From assembly GCA_017881645.1 (NCBI GenBank), contig JADGQQ010000012.1:1-15622 (forward strand): a DNA stretch of 15,622 bases, in the 5' to 3' direction. This DNA comes from Clostridia bacterium. Lineage in GTDB: Bacteria > Bacillota > Clostridia > Saccharofermentanales > Saccharofermentanaceae. Position numbers and translations under genes: made by a program. Shown here one piece after another: positions 1 to 7,214 of this stretch. The notes beneath the pieces are model-generated. The model was not told the origin of the DNA. It saw only the letters and a list, made by a program, of their open reading frames with translations, and did no database searches. Numbering within the stretch: position 1 is the first letter of the stretch; every line of letters begins with the position of its first letter.

Positions 1-5
1 CATAT

Positions 6-46
6 AAAAACATCCGGTATCCATGGTTCGGATACCGGATGTTTTG
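6..46 (-). terminator. Intrinsic terminator of the HIRAN-domain gene, possibly bidirectional
   Basis: A perfect 16-bp inverted repeat pairs 7-22 (AAAACATCCGGTATCC) with 30-45 across a 7-base loop (23-29). The A-run at 6-10 becomes a U-run when read on the minus strand, directly after the stem, so it fits termination of the leftward gene ending at position 70. The plus strand also has TTTT at 42-45, so it could stop rightward transcription entering from outside the window. Confidence 0.9.
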
Positions 47-69
47 CTCAATATTTATACCGTGCCGGT

Positions 70-525
70 CTATTTCTCCCAGAGAGGTGTAATGTCAATC
101 ATTTTCTGCTTGGACAGGTCAAAGATGTGAATCAAAAGAGGCACTGCTTCTCCGTCTTCTGCCGGATGGTCCAACTTGCGAAGCTCTTCTTCAAATACTG
201 AAAACAGAGCCAGATATTTTCTGGATTTTGAAGAGGAGAGCAGCCGGCAGATGATCTGTGATTCGGTGATGAACTCGACTCTTGCGACCGCTTCGGACTC
301 AAAGCGATCATACAGCCGCCCCCCGCTCATGGTGCCGCGGACAACGGTGGAGGGGTTGTTGGCTACATATCCGATCCTGCCCAGCGCAGGCAGGTGAGCC
401 ATAATCGCTTCTGCGTCGAACCCGTTACCAGGCTCTTTCTTCAAATACACGATCTGACCCTCCTCAAAGGGGAGTGCTCCGTAAAAATGCGAAAAACCGA
501 TAATTGTAAGATGAATTTTTGTCAT
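70..525 (-). CDS. Small HIRAN-domain protein (151 aa)
   Basis: The product begins MTKIHLTIIGFSHFYG and carries a HIRAN-like segment at about residues 3-85: a GF..FYG start, then a K-EPGN-FD-EAI core and an IGYVANN turn. HIRAN domains are known to bind DNA ends, best studied in HLTF-type helicases; in bacteria they also occur as small free-standing proteins of unclear role. The remainder (about 86-151) resembles no domain I recognise. The start at 525 is chosen because a strong AAAGGAGG site lies just upstream. The frame stays open for 52 more codons (to 681), but those encode an unlikely Cys/Phe/Tyr-rich stretch without a good ribosome binding site. The gene is divergent from the transport operon and has its own terminator, so it is probably monocistronic. 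Function beyond the domain is unknown. Confidence 0.85.
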   Translation of the reverse strand: MTKIHLTIIGFSHFYGALPFEEGQIVYLKKEPGNGFDAEAIMAHLPALGRIGYVANNPSTVVRGTMSGGRLYDRFESEAVARVEFITESQIICRLLSSSKSRKYLALFSVFEEELRKLDHPAEDGEAVPLLIHIFDLSKQKMIDITPLWEK

Positions 526-688
526 ATTTCCCGCCTCCTTTACCTTGTCTCTCAGATTACATACACAGTACCAAAAAAAAACGGCAAAGTACATGAGAGA
601 AGGAGAATAGTCTGTGAACGATTCTAGGCAATTTCTAATGAGGGAATATGTATTACATTGAAAATATCTCAAAAAGTTCAAAATTCTT

Positions 689-718
689 ATGACATATGAT
701 GCAAAAAAATGGTAGAAT
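689..718 (+). promoter_or_regulatory. Candidate sigma-A promoter of the transport operon
   Basis: ATGACA at 689-694 (five of six to TTGACA) and TAGAAT at 713-718 (five of six to TATAAT) are separated by 18 bases in AT-rich DNA. The expected start is near 725, about 160 bases before the first codon of the solute-binding protein. A second TAGAAT at 800-805 has no matching -35. Confidence 0.5.
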
Positions 719-751
719 TATCTGACAAATTTGCTTGCGTTCCTGACCCAA

Positions 752-765
752 TGACAATATTGTCA
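752..765. promoter_or_regulatory. Perfect 14-bp palindrome, candidate repressor operator
   Basis: TGACAATATTGTCA is exactly self-complementary. It lies about 27-40 bases after the expected transcription start, a position where a bound repressor would act as a roadblock. It matches the catabolite-response element pattern TGWNANCGNTNWCA except at the two central bases, which are TA instead of CG. A LacI/CcpA-like regulator is therefore one possibility, but the missing central CG makes another dimeric regulator equally likely. Confidence 0.45.
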
Positions 766-887
766 CGAAGCGAGTCACCGAACTGTCACCTGCATTCAGT
801 AGAATGAAGATAACCGTTCCTATGAGAATTTTTCAAAACATGTATGTACGAACGAATCGCAGATCATTCATGAGAAAGAGGTAAGGT

Positions 888-3422
888 ATGATGCACTTAG
901 GTACAGATGACAAGATTACGCGTAAGGGAAGACTTTTGAGACCTGTTATTAGTATCGGAATCTGCATTGCGATGGCGATTCCGATGACCGGCTGTACACT
1001 AGGCGGTAAGAAAGCCGCTTCCGATACAGTACCTGCCGACGCGCCTTATTATGCGGTGAAAGAGCTCGATTTCTATACACTGGCAAAAGACGAGAGCGCA
1101 TATATTGTCTCCATGACGCCCTGCGGTGATCAACTGGCAGTGCTTATTCAGGTTTCATCGAACGGCGGTATTGTTCCGTACGCTGCAACGAGCGAATCAA
1201 TCTCCGTCTCCAATTCTGATCTGACGGCCGAAACGGCTGCATCAGATCCTGTGGATACAACGGGTGATACAACAGCGGCCGCCGGCGATTCCGGCTCAAC
1301 GGATGCAGCCGATATCATTACTTCTGCCACTGATACAAAATCAATCGCTGATTTGGGCGATTACTCGATGAAGTACATTGTGCTTCTTTATGACATTACC
1401 GGTACGAAGACAGCAGAAATTGATCTCAGCAAAGTTCTTGGAGCCAATGACTCAGTAACAAGCATGTCCGTGACCGCGGATGGCAATTTTGTCATTCTTG
1501 TGCAAAGTTTTGACTCTGTAACCTATGCCGCGAGCAATAAGCTCTACACCTTTGATTCTTCAGGCAAGATGACGGGTGATCCGCTGACGCTTCATTTTTC
1601 GGATTCGAATTTCTATCCTTATCAGATGACAACGGATGCCTCCGGCAGCATGTACTTCGGCGGCTACGGAACGGATTCCGGCATGGTTGTCGTACTGGAT
1701 AAACAAGGGAACACACAGTATGAGGTTAAGAACTCTTCGCTGAACGGAAACCTTTTCAATGTAAATGGTGTGATCTATGCAGACGGATACAGTACGGAAG
1801 GAACGGACAACAAGTATTTCCTGTATCCGATTGACGCTGCGAAGGAGAATCATCTCGGTGATCCGATCGATGTTTCCAAGGTTCTTATGGGTTCTGCACC
1901 CTTTGCCGGGAAAGACGGCCTCTATGTTAACAGCGGATCCGGTATCTATTCGTACGATTTGAATACGATGGAGAAGAAATCAGTTCTTTTGTGGAAAGAT
2001 ACGGACATTGACAAGGGCGTATATTCTTACAGTACGCCTGTGATTCTGTCATCCGATGTTATTTTTCTGCAGGGAAGCACGTATTCTGCAACCACATCCG
2101 AGACAAAGCTTGCCATGCTGACGCGTCAGAAAGAGAATCCGAACGTCGGAAAGAAGATTCTGAAAGTGGCCGGAATTAACATTTCATGGGATACAACCAT
2201 GCAGTCCGAAGTGTATAAATTTAACACGACAAGTGAAGATTACAGAATCGAAGTTGTCGATTACGCGGAAGATTTCGATTATACAAGCATGAAAACAGTT
2301 GAAGATTATCTGACGGCTTACAGTGATATGAACAAGAAGATATACATGGAAATCCTCGCAGGAAACGGACCGGATATTATTTACGGATCCGGAGACATGT
2401 CATTTTCAATGTATCAATCCAAGGGACTTCTGACAGATTTGTATACATTTATGGATAAAGATACATCCTTCAAGAAAGATGCATATATTCCCAGCATTTT
2501 GAAGCTTTGCGAGACGGATGGACATTTGTACAAGTTCCCGACGAGCTTCACGATTCAGGGGTTTGCCGGCGCGAAGTCTGTTATCGGCGACCGGACCGGA
2601 TGGACCGTGGATGAATTCAATGCAATGGTTAATTCTCTCCCGAGTGATGTGATGCCCATCGCGAACTATACGCAGCCGGCATTGCTGACCGCGTCATTGA
2701 ATGCCTCTATGGCGGCGTTTGTGGATGTTACCACGGGCAAAGTGAATTTTGATTCCGAGGAATTCCGCCAGCTTCTGGATCTTGCAAAAACATATGGTAC
2801 CGTGGACAACGGTGATATTAATAATGGCGATAACAACGTGGATGAATGGACACTGGTCCAGAACGGGAAATTGGCACTCATGTCCAGTATGATATCCGAT
2901 CCCACTTCCTATGACCAGATGGCGACATTGTTCGGAGAGGATGTGTCCATTGTCGGATTCCCTTCTTCTACAAAAGCCGGTCCGATCTGTTCAGCCAATT
3001 TTTCGTTTGCCATATCCTCGCAGTCTCCGAATCAGGATGGAGCATGGAACTTCGTGAAGGACTTCCTGTCGGAAGATTCGCAGAACAAAATGCTGGATAG
3101 CGGTTGGGGCATTCCGGTTATGACATCTGTGTTTGAGAAACAGATCGACCGTGCCATGAATCCGGACGTGAATAACGGCGGCGGACCGATTGTGTATAAG
3201 GACATGTACATTGGCGGCGGTTCGGAGCCGATGAGCGAAGCATCCGCACAGGCCTACAGAGATCTGATAAACAGCCTGGATACGCTTATGGACTCAGATC
3301 AGGAGATCCTGTCGATTGTTATGGAAGAAGTGCCTGCCTACTTTAATGGACAGAAGACGGACAAGGCAGTATCTGCATTGATCCAGAACCGGGTTCAGAC
3401 GCTTGTTAACGAAAGACAATAA
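888..3422 (+). CDS. Large extracellular solute-binding lipoprotein with N-terminal propeller-like domain (844 aa)
   Basis: This is predicted to be the surface-anchored substrate receptor of the downstream permeases. A basic N-terminus and hydrophobic segment (about 14-35) end in a lipobox MTGC with the lipid-bearing Cys at residue 36. Residues about 40-415 form a beta-rich region with recurrent blade-like units ending in phrases such as LYTFDSSGK, VVVLDKQGN and IYSYDLNT, suggesting a beta-propeller. It is interrupted by an Asp/Thr/Ser/Ala-rich stretch near 95-155. Residues about 420-844 look like a family 1 (sugar-type) binding protein, with KILKVAGINISW at its start and GNGPDIIYG in the usual ligand-cleft strand. 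The length is about twice that of ordinary sugar-binding proteins. AAAGAGG lies six bases before the first of two adjacent ATGs, so 888 or 891 could be the start. The next gene follows after 14 bases. The ligand cannot be read from sequence. Confidence 0.85.
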   Translation: MMHLGTDDKITRKGRLLRPVISIGICIAMAIPMTGCTLGGKKAASDTVPADAPYYAVKELDFYTLAKDESAYIVSMTPCGDQLAVLIQVSSNGGIVPYAATSESISVSNSDLTAETAASDPVDTTGDTTAAAGDSGSTDAADIITSATDTKSIADLGDYSMKYIVLLYDITGTKTAEIDLSKVLGANDSVTSMSVTADGNFVILVQSFDSVTYAASNKLYTFDSSGKMTGDPLTLHFSDSNFYPYQMTTDASGSMYFGGYGTDSGMVVVLDKQGNTQYEVKNSSLNGNLFNVNGVIYADGYSTEGTDNKYFLYPIDAAKENHLGDPIDVSKVLMGSAPFAGKDGLYVNSGSGIYSYDLNTMEKKSVLLWKDTDIDKGVYSYSTPVILSSDVIFLQGSTYSATTSETKLAMLTRQKENPNVGKKILKVAGINISWDTTMQSEVYKFNTTSEDYRIEVVDYAEDFDYTSMKTVEDYLTAYSDMNKKIYMEILAGNGPDIIYGSGDMSFSMYQSKGLLTDLYTFMDKDTSFKKDAYIPSILKLCETDGHLYKFPTSFTIQGFAGAKSVIGDRTGWTVDEFNAMVNSLPSDVMPIANYTQPALLTASLNASMAAFVDVTTGKVNFDSEEFRQLLDLAKTYGTVDNGDINNGDNNVDEWTLVQNGKLALMSSMISDPTSYDQMATLFGEDVSIVGFPSSTKAGPICSANFSFAISSQSPNQDGAWNFVKDFLSEDSQNKMLDSGWGIPVMTSVFEKQIDRAMNPDVNNGGGPIVYKDMYIGGGSEPMSEASAQAYRDLINSLDTLMDSDQEILSIVMEEVPAYFNGQKTDKAVSALIQNRVQTLVNERQ

Positions 3423-3436
3423 GGAAGGCTGTAACC

Positions 3437-4360
3437 ATGACGAAATCGGCTGCTAAACCCAAATCGGTACGTTCACTGCGTAAAGCGGGGTCTATGCGAA
3501 GAAAAGCCGGAGAATGGATGACGCATACAGCGTTTCTTACTCCGAGCCTTGCCGGCGTGATGCTCTTCTTTTTCCTGCCTCTGATCATGATCGCGTACAA
3601 TTCGACGATGAAGAGTGCGCTGAACAACGAATTTGTCGGCCTGAAGAATTACACGGATGTTCTGAACAATAAGGCGTTCCTCCTTGCAGGCAGGAATACA
3701 TTGCTGTTCTCGGCTCTGGCCGTTCCGCTCGCGGTGATTTTGGCGCTGCTTCTTGCGCTTCTACTGAACACGAATCTGCCCGGAAGAAGCTGGTTTCGCA
3801 GCATTTTTCTCAATCCCATGATGGTTCCGGTTGCATCGATTGTTCTGATCTGGCAGGTCGTATTCAGCTTCAACGGCACGCTTAACTCTTTTCTCGGAGG
3901 ATTTGGGCTGGATAAGATCGACTGGATGAAATCGGATTGGAGCCGTCTTGTCATCCTGCTTCTGTTTTTATGGAAGAACCTGGGATATAACATGGTTCTC
4001 TTTTTAAGCGCACTCAACAATGTGCCGGCAGAGCTGCTTGACTCTGCGAAAATCGACGGAGCCAACAGTGTCAAGCGATTTACGCACGTGAGTCTGGTTT
4101 ATTTGTCCCCGACGATTTTTTTTGTAGGCATCATGTCTCTGATCAACTCATTCAAAATCTTCCGTGAGGTGTATCTTCTGACAGGCAATTATCCCTATGA
4201 TGCATTGTATCTTCTGCAGCATTTTATGAATAACGCATTTCGGGATCTGGATTACCAGAAGCTTTCTTCCGCTGCCATTATCATGTGCGTTGTGATGATT
4301 ATTATCGTAGGAACACTTTTCCTTGCGGAAAGCCGGATTGGAAAGGATGTGGAGGAGTAA
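3437..4360 (+). CDS. MalF/UgpA-type sugar ABC transporter permease (307 aa)
   Basis: This is a membrane subunit of a type I ABC importer of the carbohydrate-uptake (CUT1) class. About six hydrophobic spans are visible (near 33-53, 88-111, 121-144, 171-193, 225-248 and 277-298) after a basic cytoplasmic N-terminus. The EAA loop that docks on the ATPase lies at about 198-225, with AELLDSAKIDGA matching the family pattern. The usual I-x-LP ending is replaced by VSLVYLSP, a mild deviation. AAGGAAGG overlaps the stop of the preceding gene and supports the ATG at 3437. The stop overlaps the next gene's start by one base (TAATG), so the two permeases are probably translationally coupled and act as a heterodimer. 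No ATPase is encoded nearby; a shared MsmX-type ATPase elsewhere in the genome would be the usual solution. Confidence 0.92.
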   Translation: MTKSAAKPKSVRSLRKAGSMRRKAGEWMTHTAFLTPSLAGVMLFFFLPLIMIAYNSTMKSALNNEFVGLKNYTDVLNNKAFLLAGRNTLLFSALAVPLAVILALLLALLLNTNLPGRSWFRSIFLNPMMVPVASIVLIWQVVFSFNGTLNSFLGGFGLDKIDWMKSDWSRLVILLLFLWKNLGYNMVLFLSALNNVPAELLDSAKIDGANSVKRFTHVSLVYLSPTIFFVGIMSLINSFKIFREVYLLTGNYPYDALYLLQHFMNNAFRDLDYQKLSSAAIIMCVVMIIIVGTLFLAESRIGKDVEE

Positions 4361-5502
4361 TGAAGAAACAATCTGCCGCGTCGTCTCCGCAGGAGACGCC
4401 AACGACGGACCGTACGACTCTCCACCCCGGAGCAATTGATTCCGGAACCGCCGGTTCGACCGGCGTAACAGGGGGTGAGTCCTTTCCGGAAGGGGTAACC
4501 GAACAGGAAAAAGCCGCCATTCGAAGAAGCAAAGCCATACGCCTCGTCCAATTTCATCCCGAAGACCGTGTTGACAAGCCGGTTGAACATAAGAGAGCGC
4601 ACTCGCTGAGCCGGACACGTATCACGTATCGCATTTCAATGACTATATTTGTAATTATCGCATGTATCGTGGCGGTTTTTGCGCTGATGCCGATTGTTCT
4701 GACGGTTTTGAACTCGTTTATGTCTTCCACCGAAATCAATGTGAACTATGGAGTCATTTTCAACAGTTTGTCCGGCAGTGCCGGCGGCGCTACGACGTAC
4801 CTTGCTACGGAGCCGCATTTGAAACTGATTCCGGATATGGCCAGTCTCGAGCAGTACGAGACGGTTCTCTTCAAGAGTCCAACCTACCTGCTGAAATTTT
4901 GGAATTCCGTCACGCTTGTCGTACCGATCGTTGTATTCCAGATGGCGGTCGGCTCTCTTGCGGCTTATAGTTTTGCCCGGTACCGCAAAAGGGGCAGAGA
5001 GATTCTGTTTTTTGCCTATATTATTCTAATGCTGATGCCCTTTCAGGTTACCTTAGTTCCTAATTATGTTATTGCGGATAAACTCGGGATTCTCAATACT
5101 CCGCAAGCCATCATACTTCCCGGCATTTTCTCGACATTCAGTGTTTTTCTGCTCAGCAAATATATGCGGCAGATACCATCTTCCTATATTGAAGCTGCAA
5201 AACTGGACGGCGCCGGAGAATGGCATATTTTCACCCGGATTTGCATGCCAATGTGCAAGAGTGCGCTGTATGCCATGGGAATCCTTTTGTTCATCGATTA
5301 TTGGAACATGGTCGAACAGCCTCTGATTCTTCTTACGGATCCGGAAAAACAGCCTTTATCCGTATTTTTGTCGCAAATAAACAGCGGGGAAGTCGGCATA
5401 GCATTTGCTGCGTCATTTATTTTTATGATCCCGCCTTTACTGATATTTCTAAATGGAGAGCAATATTTGATTGAGGGAATTTCAAGATCCGGTATAAAGT
5501 AG
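4360..5502 (+). CDS. MalG-type carbohydrate ABC transporter permease with long N-terminal extension (380 aa)
   Basis: This is the second membrane subunit of the importer. The EAA loop is clear at about 277-300 (IEAAKLDGAGEWHIF, with D283, G284 and A285). Membrane spans are visible near 93-118, 185-205, 214-235, 250-268, 303-320 and 345-365. The start at 4360 is supported by GGAGGAG ending three bases upstream and by the one-base overlap with the preceding stop; a start further upstream would run through the MalF-type gene. Family members are usually about 270-300 residues. This one is longer because of a hydrophilic Ser/Thr/Gly-rich cytoplasmic N-terminus of about 90 residues and an enlarged first external loop (about 122-165). 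The role of these additions is unknown. The 81 bases before the next gene contain two small hairpins. Confidence 0.92.
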   Translation: MKKQSAASSPQETPTTDRTTLHPGAIDSGTAGSTGVTGGESFPEGVTEQEKAAIRRSKAIRLVQFHPEDRVDKPVEHKRAHSLSRTRITYRISMTIFVIIACIVAVFALMPIVLTVLNSFMSSTEINVNYGVIFNSLSGSAGGATTYLATEPHLKLIPDMASLEQYETVLFKSPTYLLKFWNSVTLVVPIVVFQMAVGSLAAYSFARYRKRGREILFFAYIILMLMPFQVTLVPNYVIADKLGILNTPQAIILPGIFSTFSVFLLSKYMRQIPSSYIEAAKLDGAGEWHIFTRICMPMCKSALYAMGILLFIDYWNMVEQPLILLTDPEKQPLSVFLSQINSGEVGIAFAASFIFMIPPLLIFLNGEQYLIEGISRSGIK

Positions 5503-5506
5503 GGGT

Positions 5507-5570
5507 CGACGGGTATACCGGCCGTCGTCAAGAATAAGAATCAGTATGACAGCTTCGAGTCTGCCGAAGC
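5507..5570 (+). promoter_or_regulatory. Two intercistronic hairpins between the permease and adaptor genes
   Basis: CGACGG (5507-5512) pairs with CCGTCG (5522-5527), and GCTTCG (5552-5557) pairs with CGAAGC (5565-5570), each a perfect 6-bp stem. Neither is followed by a T-run, so they are not terminators. The second ends just before the AGGAGGG ribosome binding site of the adaptor gene (about 5572-5578). It could affect translation or mark an RNA processing point that sets different protein amounts in the two halves of the operon. The function is inferred. Confidence 0.4.
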
Positions 5571-5583
5571 CAGGAGGGAACAC

Positions 5584-7203
5584 ATGGACGATGCAAAGTA
5601 CTTCAAAAACAGAAAATGGGTTATTAAAGCAGGTATTGCGTTCCTTGTAATAATGGGGCTGCTTACTTTTTTCTCGAATACCATTATGAATTACTCGCTT
5701 CCTCAGGTTCGGGCCCAAAATCCGACGCAGGGGAGTATTTCCGAGTCCATTAAAGGTTCCGGAACGGTTGTCGCCAACAAACAGGCAAAAGTTGTATCCT
5801 CCGACACTCGCCTGATTGATCAGGTGAACGTATATCTTGGCCAGGAAGTCGTTCAAGGCGATATTCTTGCAACACTGGTTCCTATAAAAGAGAGTGAAGA
5901 ACTCAAACAGGCGCAGTCGGAGCTGGATGCTTTGCTAAAATCGAAGGAACAGGACGATCTGAATAACAGTCTGATCGAATATGATTACAGTTCATATGAA
6001 GACGCAATCGCCGCGGCGCAGAAGAATCTTACGGATGCAAATACCGCGCTGGTCAGCGCGCAGGGCAAGGATGCTGCTGTCAATACAGCAAAAGCGAATG
6101 TTGCATCGGCGCAGGCTGCGCTGGACAGCCTGAACGTGGATCTCCAGAACCTGAACATGGATGAGAGTCTGATTCAGGCGAATATATCCACATACAACGA
6201 CAATCTGACACAGGCAAAAATCAACTTCGGCGACGGCTCCCCTGAAGCCGTATCGGCCCAGTCAATGCTCGATCAGGAAAAGGCCAAACTCACGGCAAAA
6301 GAGACGGAAATTGCGAGCAAAAATACCGCGATCGCTTCTGCCCAGACAACGCTTTCGAATGCGCAGACAAAGCTCTCTGCGGCTGAGAATCTGCCGGCCG
6401 TTGCAGATGCAACGAGTAACGTTGTTTCCGCTCAGAAATCACTGGATGCGGCAAACAAGTCGCTGAACGACCAGAAGAAAAGAGATGCAGTTGCGCAGAC
6501 GATTGCATCCATGTCAAAAGAAGACAGAGACAAGGCAATTACCGATGCGCAGAAGAAAGTGGATGACTTAACCGCTCTGGCTGAAAACACAACCATAACA
6601 GCCCCTGCATCAGGCATCCTATCATCTCTGAACATCAGCAGCGGATCCGATACATCCAAAGATATGGTTCTTGCAACCATCGATGACAAGACGGCTGGAT
6701 TTACGGTGTCCATTATTGTTCCGAACGATCAGGCGTCACAGCTGCAAATCGGCATGTCGGCCCGCGACGGTTCAGAATGGGCCAGCCCGCAGGACATTGC
6801 ATACATTTCTTCGATCCGCATTGACAACGATAACCCGACCACCAATAAAAAGGTAATTCTGTCGCTGATTACAAGTGACGGAACAGACGGTAATTATTTC
6901 TTTTATTACTCAGGTTTGTCGCTTACTCTGGCGATGAATAACAGAAGCATGCAGTATCAGTGCATGATTCCGAACAGTTCCATACACGAAGACGGAGAGG
7001 GGAAATTTGTATATGTTCTTCAGCAGAAGACCAGCCCGTTAGGTGAAAGATACAAAGCGATCCGCGTCGGCATCACAGTCCTTGCAACGGATGGAACCAA
7101 TAGTGCAGTGGATCCTTCGGTTCTGAATAATCAGTCTGTCATTACGATGAGTACGAAAACGCTTGAAGACGGTAAACAGGTTCGTCTGGCTTATTCGCAA
7201 TAG
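5584..7203 (+). CDS. HlyD/MacA-type membrane-fusion (periplasmic adaptor) protein (539 aa)
   Basis: Adaptors of this family link an inner-membrane pump to extracytoplasmic partners; in Gram-positives they usually pair with MacB-type permeases. One membrane span lies at about 13-31. The first half of a lipoyl/barrel-sandwich domain is at about 58-98 (GSGTVVANKQAKVVSS, then GQEVVQGDILATL). A long Ala/Gln/Lys-rich coiled-coil region spans about 103-335, broken near the Gly/Pro at 216-220. The second lipoyl half follows at about 336-367 (ITAPASGILSSLNI). A beta-barrel and a membrane-proximal region fill 368-539. AGGAGGG lies upstream of the ATG. The stop codon is part of the next gene's TAGGAGG ribosome binding site, so adaptor and MacB-like protein are closely coupled. 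Finding it behind sugar-import permeases is atypical for the family. Confidence 0.9.
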   Translation: MDDAKYFKNRKWVIKAGIAFLVIMGLLTFFSNTIMNYSLPQVRAQNPTQGSISESIKGSGTVVANKQAKVVSSDTRLIDQVNVYLGQEVVQGDILATLVPIKESEELKQAQSELDALLKSKEQDDLNNSLIEYDYSSYEDAIAAAQKNLTDANTALVSAQGKDAAVNTAKANVASAQAALDSLNVDLQNLNMDESLIQANISTYNDNLTQAKINFGDGSPEAVSAQSMLDQEKAKLTAKETEIASKNTAIASAQTTLSNAQTKLSAAENLPAVADATSNVVSAQKSLDAANKSLNDQKKRDAVAQTIASMSKEDRDKAITDAQKKVDDLTALAENTTITAPASGILSSLNISSGSDTSKDMVLATIDDKTAGFTVSIIVPNDQASQLQIGMSARDGSEWASPQDIAYISSIRIDNDNPTTNKKVILSLITSDGTDGNYFFYYSGLSLTLAMNNRSMQYQCMIPNSSIHEDGEGKFVYVLQQKTSPLGERYKAIRVGITVLATDGTNSAVDPSVLNNQSVITMSTKTLEDGKQVRLAYSQ

Positions 7204-7214
7204 GAGGCGGCTTC

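Larger units (their letters stand above)
526..887. other. Divergent intergenic region between the HIRAN gene and the transport operon
   Basis: This AT-rich 362-base gap contains the HIRAN ribosome binding site (minus strand, about 531-540), a plausible plus-strand promoter (689-718), a perfect 14-bp palindrome (752-765), repeated GTCAC(C) words near 763, 775 and 786, and the AAAGAGG ribosome binding site (875-881) of the solute-binding protein gene. If the promoter is right, the operon has a leader of about 160 bases. No convincing minus-strand promoter was found for the HIRAN gene: the best -35/-10 candidates match only about four of six bases each. Confidence 0.6.

Noticed and set aside
526..681. 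N-terminal extension of the HIRAN gene (52 additional codons, start at 681)
   Set aside because: No ribosome binding site at the outer start, unlikely amino-acid composition, and a strong AAAGGAGG directly before the inner ATG at 525.
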